Shown piece by piece: positions 1 through 9,335 of a DNA stretch of 64,000 nt. The position numbers and the translations under genes are program-made. Below the pieces are notes generated by a model. That model searched no databases, was not told the DNA's origin, and saw only the letters and a list, made by a program, of their open reading frames with translations. The stretch is from Azospirillum oryzae. GTDB taxonomy: Bacteria; Pseudomonadota; Alphaproteobacteria; Azospirillales; Azospirillaceae. Positions within the stretch are counted from its first letter, which is position 1, and every line of letters begins with the position of its first letter. The stretch spans positions 666,501-730,500 of the forward strand of contig NZ_FXAK01000007.1 of the NCBI RefSeq assembly GCF_900177515.1. Reading direction: 5' to 3'.

Positions 1-198
1 CCGCGCCTCGTTCACGCAGGCCTGCTGCGACATGCCGCAATTCTGCCGGCAGAAATTGCGGTTCTGCTGACACTGGTTGACGCAGAGCCTTCCTTGCGAC
101 GACGACGGCGGGATCAGGCTGTATTGCGTCTCGTAAACGGGTCCGCAAGCGCTGAGCAGCGCCATCACGGCAAGGCAGAGGGTGAGCAGGCGGAGCAT
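1..198 (-). CDS. Cys-rich lipoprotein, C-terminus beyond the window
   Basis: The first 66 codons of a gene that runs off the left edge. The product starts MLRLLTLCLAVMALLSAC, a lipoprotein signal peptide with lipobox LSAC, so Cys18 would be lipidated and the protein anchored to a membrane. The mature part has a short Ser/Pro linker and then cysteines at 39, 43, 50, 54 and 61 among Gln and Asn residues. This resembles a small disulfide-bonded or metal-binding domain. I do not recognise the family. The signal peptide and continuous open frame make it a real gene despite truncation. Confidence 0.7.
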   Translation of the reverse strand, partial: MLRLLTLCLAVMALLSACGPVYETQYSLIPPSSSQGRLCVNQCQQNRNFCRQNCGMSQQACVNEAR

Positions 199-317
199 GC
201 GGGGTGTCTTCCGGGTGGGTTCGCGCGGAGAGGGAGTCGGAGCGTATCAGCTTGCCGTTCGGGCTACCACCATCGGCCGCGCTTCCGCCCGGCGCGGCGG
301 TTGCGTTAGTGTGGCAT

Positions 318-1175
318 ATGGCCTCATCACCTTCCGAACATCGCCAGCCCGTGACATCTCCCGCACCGGCGCCCCGTGCGGCAAGCCCACTGCTGGGCCC
401 GGACGATCCGCCGCCGGCGACCACGCTGAACCCGGACGCCGGCAATCCGCTGCTGCTGGTGTGCGACCATGCGTCGCGAGCAATTCCCGTGTCACTCGGC
501 GACCTCGGCCTGCCGGAGGAACAGCTCTGCCGACACATCGCCTACGACATCGGCGCGGCGGAGGTGACGCGGCGGCTGGCCGGCCGCTTCGGCGCCACTG
601 CGGTGCTGTCCGGCTTCTCCCGTCTGGTGATCGACCCGAATCGCGCTCTGGAGGACCCGACCGCGATTCCGGTGGTCAGCGACGACGTGGTGATTCCCGG
701 CAACCGCGCGCTGGATGCCGATGCGCAGGCACAGCGGGTGGAGGCGCTGTTCAAGCCCTATCACGCCGCGGTGGCGGCGGCCGTCTCGGCGATCCGTGCC
801 CGCGGACAGGTGCCGGTGCTGGTCTCGGTCCACAGCTTCACCCCGGCCATGCGCGGCGTGGCGCGGCCCTGGCACATCGGCGTGCTGTGGGACAACGATC
901 CGCGCCTGCCGGTGCCGCTGATCGAGGCGCTGAAGGCCGATGGCCGCTGGTGCGTCGGCGACAACCAGCCCTATTCCGGCCGCGGCACGCTGGGCGGCAC
1001 CGTGGAGACCCACGCGACGCCCGCCGGCTACCCCAATGTCCTGCTGGAGGTTCGGCAGGATCTGATCGCCACACCGGAAGGTGCCGAGTTGTGGGCACAG
1101 GTGATCGGCGATGCGCTGGAACCGCTGCTGTCCCTGCCGTCGCTGGCGACCATCCACCATTATCCGCGAGCCTGA
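318..1175 (+). CDS. N-formylglutamate amidohydrolase family protein
   Basis: A 285-residue protein of the N-formylglutamate amidohydrolase family (Pfam FGase). Family members hydrolyse N-formyl-amino acids, classically N-formylglutamate in histidine breakdown. Family landmarks are LLVCDHAS near residue 55, the stretch around SRLVIDPNR, and VSVHSFTP, whose histidine is a likely metal ligand. The frame is open to 204, but the ATG at 318 is preferred because upstream residues look non-coding. A second, distant member of the same family lies at 21554-22420. No other hut genes are nearby, so the substrate is uncertain. Confidence 0.85.
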   Translation: MASSPSEHRQPVTSPAPAPRAASPLLGPDDPPPATTLNPDAGNPLLLVCDHASRAIPVSLGDLGLPEEQLCRHIAYDIGAAEVTRRLAGRFGATAVLSGFSRLVIDPNRALEDPTAIPVVSDDVVIPGNRALDADAQAQRVEALFKPYHAAVAAAVSAIRARGQVPVLVSVHSFTPAMRGVARPWHIGVLWDNDPRLPVPLIEALKADGRWCVGDNQPYSGRGTLGGTVETHATPAGYPNVLLEVRQDLIATPEGAELWAQVIGDALEPLLSLPSLATIHHYPRA

Positions 1176-1200
1176 ACACCGAATGGAAAGCGCCGTGTCC

Positions 1201-2349
1201 ATGAAAAGCGCCGCGACCGAACCCTCCTTCACCCTCGGCCTGGAGGAGGAATATCTGCTGGTCGACCGCGGCACGCGCGACATCGTGCCCAGCCCTCCGG
1301 ACGAAATGCTGGAAGCCTGCCAGGAACAGGCGCCCGGCCGCATCCACCCGGAATTCCTGCGCTGCCAGATCGAGGTGGGAACACCGGTCTGCCGGACGCT
1401 TGAGGAGGCGCGGACCGAGCTGGCGGCGCTTCGGGCCACGGTGGCCGGGGTTGCCGACCGTTATGGGCTGGCGCCGATCGCCGCCTCCACCCATCCCTTC
1501 GCCGCGTGGGAGCCGCAGAAGCACACCAACCGCGACCGCTACAACATGCTGGCCCGCGACCTGGGCGCGCCGGCCCGCCGGCTGATGATCTGCGGCATGC
1601 ATGTCCATGTCGGGATCGAGGATGACGACCTGCGCATCGACCTGATGAACCAGGTCCGCTATTTCCTGCCGCATCTGCTGGCGCTGTCGACCTCCTCGCC
1701 CTTCTGGCGCGGGCGCGACATGGAGCGCCGCTCCTACCGGCTCAGCGTGTGGCACGAACTGCCGCGCACCGGCATGCCCGCCGGCTTCCAGAGCTTCGGC
1801 GAGTATCAGAGCCACGTCGCCGTGCTGGTGAATGCCGGGGTGATCGAGGATGCCAGCAAGCTGTGGTGGGACATCCGGCCATCCTCGCGCTTCCCGACGC
1901 TGGAAATGCGCATCACCGACATCTGCACCCGGCTGGACGACGCGGTGACGGTGGCGGCGCTGTATCGCTGCCTGCTGCGCATGCTGTGGCGGCTGAAGGC
2001 GCGCAATGTCACCTGGAGACCCTACAAGAACCTGCTGATCGAGGAAAATCGCTGGCGCGCCCAGCGCTATGGCCTGGACAGCGGGCTGGTCGATTTCGGG
2101 CAGGGCCGCATCGTCCCATATGCCGATCTGCTGGACGAGATCATCGACCTGACCCGCGAGGATGCCGAGCATTTCGGCTGCACCGCCGAGGTCGAACGGG
2201 CGCGCGAGATCGTCAAGCGCGGCACCAGCGCCCATCGGCAGATCGAGATCTTCCAGGCGGCGCTCGCCGACGGCGCCGACGAGGACGAGGCGCTGCGCCG
2301 GGTGGTGGACTGGTTGGCGGAGGAGACGATGGTGGGGGTGGCGAGCTGA
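1201..2349 (+). CDS. ybdK: Carboxylate-amine ligase, YbdK/GCS2 family
   Basis: A 382-residue member of the glutamate-cysteine ligase family 2. The signature is LGLEEEYLLVD close to the N-terminus, where the glutamates bind metal and ATP, plus the family blocks CGMHVHVGI and LEMRITD. Family members form gamma-glutamyl amides with weak glutamate-cysteine ligase activity in YbdK itself. The ATG at 1201 has GGAAAG ten bases upstream. An ATG at 1183 in the same frame is the alternative. The gene starts just after the FGase gene, so the two may be co-transcribed. Confidence 0.85.
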   Translation: MKSAATEPSFTLGLEEEYLLVDRGTRDIVPSPPDEMLEACQEQAPGRIHPEFLRCQIEVGTPVCRTLEEARTELAALRATVAGVADRYGLAPIAASTHPFAAWEPQKHTNRDRYNMLARDLGAPARRLMICGMHVHVGIEDDDLRIDLMNQVRYFLPHLLALSTSSPFWRGRDMERRSYRLSVWHELPRTGMPAGFQSFGEYQSHVAVLVNAGVIEDASKLWWDIRPSSRFPTLEMRITDICTRLDDAVTVAALYRCLLRMLWRLKARNVTWRPYKNLLIEENRWRAQRYGLDSGLVDFGQGRIVPYADLLDEIIDLTREDAEHFGCTAEVERAREIVKRGTSAHRQIEIFQAALADGADEDEALRRVVDWLAEETMVGVAS

Positions 2350-2493
2350 GGGATAGGCTGCGGCACCGCGCCTCCCAACCGCCCCCTCCCAACCACCTTG
2401 ACGCGCGCGTCATGTCTCCATACGCTTCCGCACCGTCGATGCCGCTGGAATGCGGGTTGAACAGGGCTGGCAAATAAAAAGCTGAAAAGCGAA

Positions 2494-2524
2494 GAGGGCC
2501 GCTCGTCATTGGCGGCCCTCTTTC
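2494..2524 (+). terminator. Stem-loop before metY, probable terminator
   Basis: GAGGGCCGC (2494-2502) and GCGGCCCTC (2512-2520) form a nine-pair stem with a nine-base loop, followed by TTTC. It could end ybdK transcription. It ends about 25 bases before the metY start codon, so an attenuator in the metY leader is also possible. Confidence 0.6.
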
Positions 2525-2546
2525 AACATCGAGGGGAGGGAGGAGC

Positions 2547-3881
2547 ATGGCCGGCGCCAAGTTCCTGAAGTTCGATACGCAGAGCCTGCATGCGGGGCAG
2601 AGGCCCGATCCGGCGACCGGGGCGCGGGCGGTGCCGATCCATCTGACATCCTCCTACGTCTTCAGCGACGTCGATCAGGCGGCGGCCCTGTTCAACCTGG
2701 AACGGCCGGGCCACATCTATTCGCGCATCTCCAACCCCACCGTCGCGGTGCTGGAAGAGCGGCTGGCGACGCTGGAAGGCGGGGTGGGTGCCGTTTGCAC
2801 CGCCAGCGGACAGGCGGCGCTGACGCTCGCCATCATGACGCTGATGGGGGCGGGCGGGCACATCGTCGCCTCCTCCTCCATCTACGGCGGCAGCCGCAAC
2901 CTGCTGGCCTATACGCTGCCGCGGTTCGGCATCACCACGACCTTTGTCCATCCGCGCGACCTCGCCGGCATCCGCGCGGCGATTCGGCCGGAGACCCGGC
3001 TGGTATTCGGCGAGGTGCTGGGCAATCCGGGGCTGGAGGTGCTGGACGTGCCGCAGGTCGCGGCCATCGCCCATGAGGCCGGCATTCCGCTGCTGATCGA
3101 CTCGACCTTCACCACCCCCTATCTCTGCCGCCCGTTCGAGCATGGCGCCGATCTGGTCATGCATTCCTGCACCAAGTGGCTGGGCGGGCACGGCACCGCC
3201 ATCGGCGGCGTGGTGATCGACGGCGGCCGCTTCGACTGGGAGGCGTCGGGCAAGTTCCCGACCCTGACCGAACCCTATGCCGGCTATCACGGCATCGATT
3301 TCGCCGAGGAATACGGCCCGGCCGCCTTCATCGCCCGCGCCCGTGCCGAGGGGCTGCGCGATTTCGGCGCCTGCATGAGCCCGATGAACGCCTTCCAGAT
3401 CCTGCAAGGCGTGGAAACGCTGCCGCTGCGGATGAAGGCGCACATCCACAACACCCGCAAGATCGTCTGCTTCCTGGAAGGGGAACTGAATGCGGAGAAG
3501 GGGGCGGTCGCCTGGGTCTCCTATCCGGAGCTGGTGGACCATCCCGACCACGCCCTGGCGGCCCGGCTGCTGCCGCATGGCGCCGGCTCCATCATCTCCT
3601 TCGGGATCCGTGCGGGTGCGCATGGAGGCCAAGGGAGCAGCCGCGAGGCCGGGCGCCGCTTTATCGAGTCGCTGAGCCTGTTCTCGCACCTCGCCAACGT
3701 CGGCGACGCCAAGTCGCTGGTCATCCATCCCGCCAGCACCACCCATGCCCAGCTCGATGCCGAGGCGCTCGCCGCCGCCGGGGTGGGGGAGGACATGATC
3801 CGCCTGTCCATCGGGCTGGAGGATTGCGAAGACCTGATCGACGACCTGAAGCAGGCGCTGCGCGCCGCCACCAAGGGCTGA
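2547..3881 (+). CDS. metY: O-acetylhomoserine aminocarboxypropyltransferase (sulfhydrylase)
   Basis: A 444-residue PLP enzyme of the Cys/Met metabolism family. It joins O-acetylhomoserine with sulfide to make homocysteine in methionine synthesis. The N-terminus FDTQSLHAGQ is typical of MetY-type enzymes, the PLP lysine is Lys210 in SCTKWLGGHG, and the length fits MetY rather than the shorter MetB or MetC. A purine-rich ribosome site (GAGGGGAGGGAGGA) precedes the ATG. An alpha/beta hydrolase gene follows after ten bases, suggesting an operon. A stem-loop lies just upstream. Confidence 0.9.
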   Translation: MAGAKFLKFDTQSLHAGQRPDPATGARAVPIHLTSSYVFSDVDQAAALFNLERPGHIYSRISNPTVAVLEERLATLEGGVGAVCTASGQAALTLAIMTLMGAGGHIVASSSIYGGSRNLLAYTLPRFGITTTFVHPRDLAGIRAAIRPETRLVFGEVLGNPGLEVLDVPQVAAIAHEAGIPLLIDSTFTTPYLCRPFEHGADLVMHSCTKWLGGHGTAIGGVVIDGGRFDWEASGKFPTLTEPYAGYHGIDFAEEYGPAAFIARARAEGLRDFGACMSPMNAFQILQGVETLPLRMKAHIHNTRKIVCFLEGELNAEKGAVAWVSYPELVDHPDHALAARLLPHGAGSIISFGIRAGAHGGQGSSREAGRRFIESLSLFSHLANVGDAKSLVIHPASTTHAQLDAEALAAAGVGEDMIRLSIGLEDCEDLIDDLKQALRAATKG

Positions 3882-3891
3882 GGGCCGCGCC

Positions 3892-4707
3892 ATGCAGCTG
3901 ACCGTCAACGGAACCCCCGTCTTCGTCCACACCGGCGGCCGGGACATCGATCCCGCGCGGCCGGCAGTCGTGCTGATCCACGGCGCCGGCATGGACCACA
4001 GCGTGTGGAGCCTGCAAAGCCGCTATCTCGCCCACCATGGCCGCTCGGTGCTGGCGGTCGACCTGCCGGGCCATGGCCGTTCCGGCGGGGAGCCGCTGGA
4101 CAGCATCGCCGCGCTCGCCGATTGGGTGATCGCCCTGCTCGACGCCGCCGGGCTGGAGCGCGCGGCGCTGATCGGCCATTCCATGGGGGCTCTGGTCGCG
4201 CTGGATGCCGCCGCCCGACATAGCGGGCGGGTCGAGTCCGTCGCGCTCCTGGGCATTGCGGAGCGGATGCCGGTCCACCCGGACCTGCTTGCCGCCGCCC
4301 ATGCCGGCGAACGGTCGGCCATCGACATGGTGGTCGGCTGGGGCTTTGGTCCGCGCGGCCATGGCGGTGCCCAGGGCGGCGGCTGCCCGATGCCGGGGCT
4401 GGCGCTGATCCCCGGCGGGCGCCGGCTGATGGCGTCGGTTCGCCCGGGCGTGCTGGGCGTCGATCTGGCCGCCTGCAACGATTATGGGCATGGGGCCGAT
4501 TCCGCCGCGGCGGTCGGCTGCCCGGCGCTGTTCCTGCTGGGGGCCCTGGACAAGATGACTCCGGCAAAAGCCGGGCGGTCGCTGGCGGCCCGCGTCAAGA
4601 CTTCACAGGTCGTCGTCCTGCCGCAGACCGGCCACATGGTGATGACCGAAGCCCCCGACGCAGTGCTGGATGCGCTGACATCCTTCCTGTCCTTGCACCG
4701 GGAATAA
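3892..4707 (+). CDS. Alpha/beta-fold hydrolase
   Basis: A 271-residue alpha/beta hydrolase. An oxyanion-hole motif LIHGAGMD lies near residue 30, the nucleophile elbow is GHSMGA, an acidic residue sits in LLGALDKMTP, and the catalytic histidine is in QTGHMVM, giving a complete Ser-Asp-His triad. It has no signal peptide and is probably cytosolic. The start is ten bases after the metY stop, so it is likely in the same transcript. The substrate cannot be told from sequence. Confidence 0.8.
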   Translation: MQLTVNGTPVFVHTGGRDIDPARPAVVLIHGAGMDHSVWSLQSRYLAHHGRSVLAVDLPGHGRSGGEPLDSIAALADWVIALLDAAGLERAALIGHSMGALVALDAAARHSGRVESVALLGIAERMPVHPDLLAAAHAGERSAIDMVVGWGFGPRGHGGAQGGGCPMPGLALIPGGRRLMASVRPGVLGVDLAACNDYGHGADSAAAVGCPALFLLGALDKMTPAKAGRSLAARVKTSQVVVLPQTGHMVMTEAPDAVLDALTSFLSLHRE

Positions 4708-4853
4708 TGGTGCAGGAGATAAGGATTTCAGTGTCGAAATCCGTGGCTCGGAGTGGGGTTAATCCTGACATGAACGATTGATGACTTCTGATTACTCTGC
4801 AGGGTGGGATCGAAGCGATCCCGCCGTTCGCAGAAGGGTCGGGGGGTATCATC
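4708..4853. other. Short intergenic region with two small hairpins
   Basis: No gene is seen. It contains dyads GGATTTC/GAAATCC (4723-4742) and GGGATCG/CGATCCC (4806-4822). Neither is followed by a T-run, so they are not convincing terminators. The second lies in the likely leader of the kinase gene. Confidence 0.4.
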
Positions 4854-6776
4854 TTGGAGGATGGCGAGCGTCGCGCGACCGCACCGGCTGTCGGCGCCCT
4901 GTTCCGTGATTGCCGGGAGATCGTCGCGCTCTTGTCGCCCGACGGGCGGGTGCTCCAGATCAGCGAGGCCGTCACCGACCTGCTGGGCCACCGGCCGGAT
5001 ATGCTGACCGGCGCGTCGCTCGACGGCCATATCCATCCCGACGATGTTGAGGAGGCGCGGCGCCGGCTCCATCTGCGTGCGGTGGCGCCGGCCGGCAGCA
5101 GCGGCCGTGCGGTTTTCCGCTTCCGTCATGCCGATGGCGGCTGGCGCTGGCTGGAGATCACCACCCGCAATGAACTGGCCGATCCGGCCATCGGCGGGCT
5201 GGTGTTGAACATCCGCGACATCAGCGACCACATCGCCCTATCTGAACGGCTGCGCGCCAGCGAAGCGCGCTACCGCACATTGGCGGAGGCGGTGCCGGTC
5301 GGCATCCTCCAGGCCGGCGCCGACGGGCAGGTGCTGTTCGCCAATGCCCGGCTTGCCGGCATCACCGGGCTGGAGCCCGACCGGCTGCTCGGCAGCGGCT
5401 GGCTCGACGCCGTCCATCCCGACGACCGGGCGCGGGTCGCTGCCGACTGGCGGCTTGACGCGGCCGGCGATCCGGCGCCGACCGACTTCCGCTTTCACGA
5501 CTCCGACGGGCCCGGCGCCGACCGGCGCGTGCTGTGCCAGCGCATGCCCCTGGAGGATGGCGGCTCCATCGCCACCATCACCGACGTCAGTGAATATGTG
5601 CACACCGCCAATGCCCTGCGCCTGTCCGAGGCGCGCAACGAGGCGATCCTCGACACCGCGGCCGACGCGATCCTGACCATCGACGAGGTCGGCGTGCTGC
5701 ACAGCTTCAACCGGGCTGCGGAGGCGATGTTCGGCGTTGCGGCCGGGGACCTGCTGTGGCGCCCGCTCGACCGTCTGATCCCGCTGACCGACCTGCGGGA
5801 GGAGGGCGGTATCCGGCTGGAGTTCGCGCCGGGCCAGACCACCGCCCTGATCGCCCGCGACCGCGCGGCGGAGGCGGAGCGTGCCGACGGCACCCGTTTT
5901 CCCGTGGAGCTGTCGGTCAGCGCCAGCGAGGTGGAGGGGCGGCGGCTCTACACCGCCATTCTCCGCGACGTCACCGAACGCCGCCGGGCGGAGGCCGAGT
6001 TGCTGGCGGCCAAGGACGCGGCGGAGGCGGCCGACCGCGCCAAATCCACCTTCATCGCGGCGATGAGCCACGAGCTTCGCACCCCGCTGAATGCGGTGAT
6101 CGGGTTCTCACAACTGCTGGAGGCGCAGGCCGGGGAATCGGTTGGCGACGCGCAGCGGAACGATCGGATGCGCGATTGCGTCGGTGCGATCCGTCAGGCC
6201 GGCGAACAGCTGTTGGCGATCATCGACGACATCCTCGACATGGCCCGCGTCGACGCCGGCGGATTGTCCTTGATCGAAGGACCGGTCGATTTGTCGGCGG
6301 TCGCCGAACAGGCCGTGGCAAACCTGCACTTTCACGCCAGCCGCCAGAAGGTGACGGTCGAGGTGACGGCCGATGGCGGATTGCCGCCGATCCGTGGCGA
6401 CGAACGGCGCCTGGTCCAGGCGCTGGGCAACCTGCTGTCCAACGCCATCAAGTTCAGCCATCCGGGAGATACCGTCACCCTGACGGCGGCACCGGCCGCC
6501 GATGGCTGGGTCGCGCTTTCGGTGCAGGACCGCGGCGTCGGCATGCGGCCGGAGGACATCGGCACGGCGATGACCCCCTTCGCCCAGATCGACCAGAGTG
6601 CCACCCGCCGTCACGAGGGCGTCGGGCTTGGCCTGCCGCTGGCGCTGCGTCTGGTGGAGGCCCATGGCGGCACGCTGGGGCTGGACAGCGCACCGGGGCA
6701 GGGCTGTACCGCCACCATTAGGTTGCCGCCGTCGCGCATCATGACCATTGAAGAGATGCTGGCGGCGATGTCCTGA
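4854..6776 (+). CDS. PAS-domain sensor histidine kinase
   Basis: A 640-residue histidine kinase with no obvious transmembrane segment. Three PAS domains cover roughly residues 15-130, 140-250 and 260-375, a HisKA domain carries the phospho-acceptor His406 in [10 protein letters not shown], and an ATPase domain follows (N box [13 protein letters not shown] boxes DRGVGM and GVGLGL). It probably senses a cytosolic signal such as redox or a small ligand. No receiver domain or response regulator is adjacent, so it is an orphan kinase. It starts at TTG 4854 behind a G-run, and no in-frame ATG lies upstream of the first PAS domain. Confidence 0.85.
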   Translation: MEDGERRATAPAVGALFRDCREIVALLSPDGRVLQISEAVTDLLGHRPDMLTGASLDGHIHPDDVEEARRRLHLRAVAPAGSSGRAVFRFRHADGGWRWLEITTRNELADPAIGGLVLNIRDISDHIALSERLRASEARYRTLAEAVPVGILQAGADGQVLFANARLAGITGLEPDRLLGSGWLDAVHPDDRARVAADWRLDAAGDPAPTDFRFHDSDGPGADRRVLCQRMPLEDGGSIATITDVSEYVHTANALRLSEARNEAILDTAADAILTIDEVGVLHSFNRAAEAMFGVAAGDLLWRPLDRLIPLTDLREEGGIRLEFAPGQTTALIARDRAAEAERADGTRFPVELSVSASEVEGRRLYTAILRDVTERRRAEAELLAAKDAAEAADRAKSTFIAAMSHELRTPLNAVIGFSQLLEAQAGESVGDAQRNDRMRDCVGAIRQAGEQLLAIIDDILDMARVDAGGLSLIEGPVDLSAVAEQAVANLHFHASRQKVTVEVTADGGLPPIRGDERRLVQALGNLLSNAIKFSHPGDTVTLTAAPAADGWVALSVQDRGVGMRPEDIGTAMTPFAQIDQSATRRHEGVGLGLPLALRLVEAHGGTLGLDSAPGQGCTATIRLPPSRIMTIEEMLAAMS

Positions 6777-6861
6777 ACTGGCCTGCGCCGGCCGGATGTG
6801 TCAGAAGCTGTCGCAGAGGGTCCGCCCGGCGGACGGACGGTTTCAAAAAGGCAGGTGTGCG

Positions 6862-7578
6862 ATGGCGGATTTGGGCGAATCCAGGCAGGCGGTGGTTCTG
6901 GTCAGCGGCGGCCTCGATTCGACGACGGTGCTCGCCATCGCCAAGGCCGAGGGCTACCGGGTCAACGCGCTCAGCTTCCGCTATGGCCAGCGCCATTCTG
7001 TGGAGCTTGAGGCGGCGCGGCGGGTGGTCGCGGCAATCGGGGTGGAGCGGCATGTGATCGCCGACATCGACCTGCGTGCCTTCGGCGGCTCCGCCCTGAC
7101 CGATGCCATCGATGTGCCGAAGCACGATAACGCGGCCGGGCTGGGGGAGGGCATTCCCGTCACCTATGTGCCGGCGCGCAACACCGTCTTCCTGTCCTTC
7201 GCGCTGGCCTGGGCGGAGACGCTGGGGGCGTCCGACCTGTTCATCGGCGTCAATGCGCTCGATTATTCCGGCTATCCCGACTGCCGCCCCGAATACATCG
7301 CGGCCTTCGAGACGCTGGCGAACCTCGCCACCAAGGCCGGGGTTGAGGGCACCAGCCGGTTCAAGATCCATGCGCCGCTGATGCAGATGGACAAGGCGGC
7401 CATCGTCCGCCGCGGGCTGGAGCTGGGTGTCGACTACAGCCTCACCCATTCCTGCTACGACCCGACGCCGGAGGGGCTGTCCTGCGGCGCCTGCGACAGC
7501 TGCCTCTTGCGCCTGAAGGGCTTTTCCGAAGCCGGAACGACTGACCCGATTCGTTACGCCAGCGGAACGGATAAGTAA
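6862..7578 (+). CDS. queC: 7-cyano-7-deazaguanine synthase
   Basis: A 238-residue QueC, which uses ATP and ammonia to convert 7-carboxy-7-deazaguanine to preQ0 in queuosine tRNA modification. The PP-loop ATP motif SGGLDSTT is at residues 15-22, a YVPARNT block follows, and a C-terminal zinc site is visible in SCGACDSC with the upstream cysteine of HSCYDP. The ATG at 6862 gives the usual family length. An upstream extension of the frame overlaps the kinase gene and is not credible. Other queuosine genes (queD, queE) are not in the window. Confidence 0.95.
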   Translation: MADLGESRQAVVLVSGGLDSTTVLAIAKAEGYRVNALSFRYGQRHSVELEAARRVVAAIGVERHVIADIDLRAFGGSALTDAIDVPKHDNAAGLGEGIPVTYVPARNTVFLSFALAWAETLGASDLFIGVNALDYSGYPDCRPEYIAAFETLANLATKAGVEGTSRFKIHAPLMQMDKAAIVRRGLELGVDYSLTHSCYDPTPEGLSCGACDSCLLRLKGFSEAGTTDPIRYASGTDK

Positions 7579-7622
7579 TTCCCTTCTGCCGCTCCCGGGT
7601 CCTTCGCGGCGGAAATCCCCAC

Positions 7623-7651
7623 TTGCCAAACAAGATACAATTTTATATAAA
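7623..7651 (+). promoter_or_regulatory. Sigma-70-like promoter for the small membrane protein
   Basis: TTGCCA at 7623-7628, 17 bases, then TATAAA at 7646-7651, in an A/T-rich island that stands out in this GC-rich sequence. The expected start is near 7658, about 30 bases before the ATG of the next gene. Confidence 0.6.
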
Positions 7652-7689
7652 AGCGTATCGATTTGTTCGGGATGACGAGGGAGCGCATC

Positions 7690-7923
7690 ATGGCCGCCAC
7701 CTCCTGGATGGGACAGCGCCTGATCGGCCGGCCGGCGCGGACGGTGCTGCGCGAGCATCGCCGCGCCAACGCTCGCAAGCGTGGCTGGTCCCGTGACATC
7801 GCCCGCCTGATGCTGGTTGCCTCCATGCTGGTGCTGGGCGTGCTGGCGGTGGAGATCGGGCGCAAGGCGGTCACCATCCTCAGCCATAGTGCCGCTCAGC
7901 ATTCGGTCGAGATCGTCGGCTGA
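7690..7923 (+). CDS. Small single-pass membrane protein of unknown function
   Basis: A 77-residue basic protein with one hydrophobic segment near residues 41-61 (ARLMLVASMLVLGVLAVEIG). The N-terminal half is rich in arginine, suggesting an N-in topology. The ATG at 7690 has GAGGGAG upstream. Another in-frame ATG lies at 7672. A promoter-like sequence directly precedes it, so it is probably transcribed separately from queC. I do not recognise the family. Confidence 0.65.
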   Translation: MAATSWMGQRLIGRPARTVLREHRRANARKRGWSRDIARLMLVASMLVLGVLAVEIGRKAVTILSHSAAQHSVEIVG

Positions 7924-7945
7924 GAGCTCTGGCTCTGGATTTGGC

Positions 7946-8296
7946 TCAGGACAGGACCACGACATAGCGCTTGGTGGTGGCCTCGACCACCGTCCAGCTT
8001 CCCGTGAAACCCGGTTCGATGACGAAACGGTCTCGGGCCTTCAACGTCCAGGAGCGGCCGTCGTCATGGGCGACGACGCTCTCGCCTTCCAGGATTTCGC
8101 AATATTCCCACTCGTCATAGACGATGCGCCAGGATCCGGGCGTCGACCGCCATGTGCCGGCGAACCGCTTGCCGTCATCCGACTCGTAGCCGTTCCAGGT
8201 GGTGAAAACCGGTGACCCGGCCAGGATACGGTCGGCGGCCGGGGCACCGGTTTCCGGCGTGATGCCGTCGAGGTCGGGCAGGGGAGAAAGGGTCAT
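7946..8296 (-). CDS. Cupin domain protein
   Basis: A 116-residue single-domain cupin resembling the cupin_3 / RmlC-like group. The motif ARDRFVIEPGFTGSWTVVE matches the second conserved cupin block, and the EYCEILEGE region matches the first. Family members bind a small ligand or support isomerase or dioxygenase chemistry. The substrate is unknown. It ends close to, and converges with, the small membrane protein. The HAD hydrolase gene lies 12 bases upstream on the same strand, so they may form a two-gene operon. Confidence 0.8.
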   Translation of the reverse strand: MTLSPLPDLDGITPETGAPAADRILAGSPVFTTWNGYESDDGKRFAGTWRSTPGSWRIVYDEWEYCEILEGESVVAHDDGRSWTLKARDRFVIEPGFTGSWTVVEATTKRYVVVLS

Positions 8297-8308
8297 CGAC
8301 AGAACTCC

Positions 8309-9022
8309 TCACCAGTCGGCCAGCAGCGCCGGCAGGTCGCGGATCGAGTCCAGCCGGCGATAGTGATCGTCGGGCACCTCCGCCTCCTCATGCGCCCAGG
8401 TGATGGCATAGGGGATGTGGACGGCGTGGGCACCGGTGGCCAGCACCGGCAGGATGTCCGAGCGTACCGAATTGCCGACCATCAGGAAACGGGCCGGATC
8501 GATGCCGTGGCGGTCCATCACCCGCCGGTAGGTGGCCGGATCCTTCTCGCTGACGATCTCCACTGCATGGAACAGTTCCGACAGGCCGGAGCGCGCGATC
8601 TTGCTCTCCTGGTCGAACAGGTCGCCCTTGGTGATCAGGACCAGCCGGTGGCGGCCGGCCAGCGCCTCCACCACCTCCGCCACGCCGGGCAGCAGTTCCA
8701 CCGGATGCTCCAGCATCGCCTTGCCGAAGTCGATCAGGCTCTGCAGGTCTCGGGCCGGGACATGGCCGTCGGTGACGGCGATCGCCGTCTCGATCATCGA
8801 CAGCACGAAGCCCTTGATGCCGTAGCCATAGACGCGGAGGTTCGCCCGCTCCGCCTCCAGCAGGCGGCGGTCGAGGTCGGTGGGATCGGCGGCATGGGCC
8901 AGCAGGGCGCGGAAGCGGTCCTGCGTCATCGAAAACAGCGATTCATTGTGCCAGAGCGTATCGTCGCCATCGAAGCCGATGGTGTCGAAGGTCTGGCCGG
9001 CAGGGGTGAGGGTGCTGTTCAT
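8309..9022 (-). CDS. HAD-superfamily hydrolase
   Basis: A 237-residue haloacid-dehalogenase-type phosphatase. Motif I is FDGDDTLWHNES near residue 17, with the nucleophile and acid aspartates. Motif II is LITKGD, and motif IV is the acidic region around MVGNSVRSDI. A helical cap lies between motifs I and II. It probably dephosphorylates a small metabolite. The ATG at 9022 is chosen because motif I then begins at the usual distance. Longer versions of the frame run into non-coding DNA. Confidence 0.85.
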   Translation of the reverse strand: MNSTLTPAGQTFDTIGFDGDDTLWHNESLFSMTQDRFRALLAHAADPTDLDRRLLEAERANLRVYGYGIKGFVLSMIETAIAVTDGHVPARDLQSLIDFGKAMLEHPVELLPGVAEVVEALAGRHRLVLITKGDLFDQESKIARSGLSELFHAVEIVSEKDPATYRRVMDRHGIDPARFLMVGNSVRSDILPVLATGAHAVHIPYAITWAHEEAEVPDDHYRRLDSIRDLPALLADW

Positions 9023-9335
9023 GAGCCTGTCCACTGGTCCGCAGGATTGATCAGTAAGTAAAACAATACATCGCCCAAGTGGGCCGGCCTTGTCCAGGGG
9101 GTGTCGATGCAGGGGTGCTTTATTGTCAGCATAGCGGACCGTAAGTATCCGCAATGACGATTTTGCCACAGATCGGTGACATTCCATGGCGAGTTCTTCG
9201 CTGCCTGCAAAGCGGGCATGTTGCCGTCGGGGGTGGCAACATGGCTCGAAGAAGCATAATTATATTTCCACACAAGGAGGACGTGATCGCCGACCGGCGG
9301 ACCCTCCATAACAAGACATCTCAGGAATCTCCATC
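9023..9335. other. Divergent intergenic region with a perfect dyad
   Basis: Between the HAD gene and the DUF1127 gene. It contains a perfect inverted repeat (9217-9243) and an A/T-rich stretch (9256-9273) that could be a -10 region. No gene is evident. Confidence 0.4.
9217..9243. repeat. Perfect 9-bp inverted repeat, possible operator
   Basis: CATGTTGCC at 9217-9225 and GGCAACATG at 9235-9243 are exact reverse complements with a nine-base spacer. No T-run follows, and the position about 95 bases before the DUF1127 start suits a protein-binding site better than a terminator. Confidence 0.45.

Noticed and set aside
838..2235. 465-codon minus-strand frame across the YbdK gene
   Set aside because: It is antisense to two well-identified genes, and its translation has the His/Gln/Arg-rich composition typical of shadow frames here.
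2400..2546. Possible SAM-II-type riboswitch upstream of metY
   Set aside because: Such riboswitches precede met genes in alphaproteobacteria, and a GCTGAAAA-like word follows a CCGCA/TGCGG dyad here. The conserved core after the first stem is missing and the spacing is wrong, so I kept only the hairpin.
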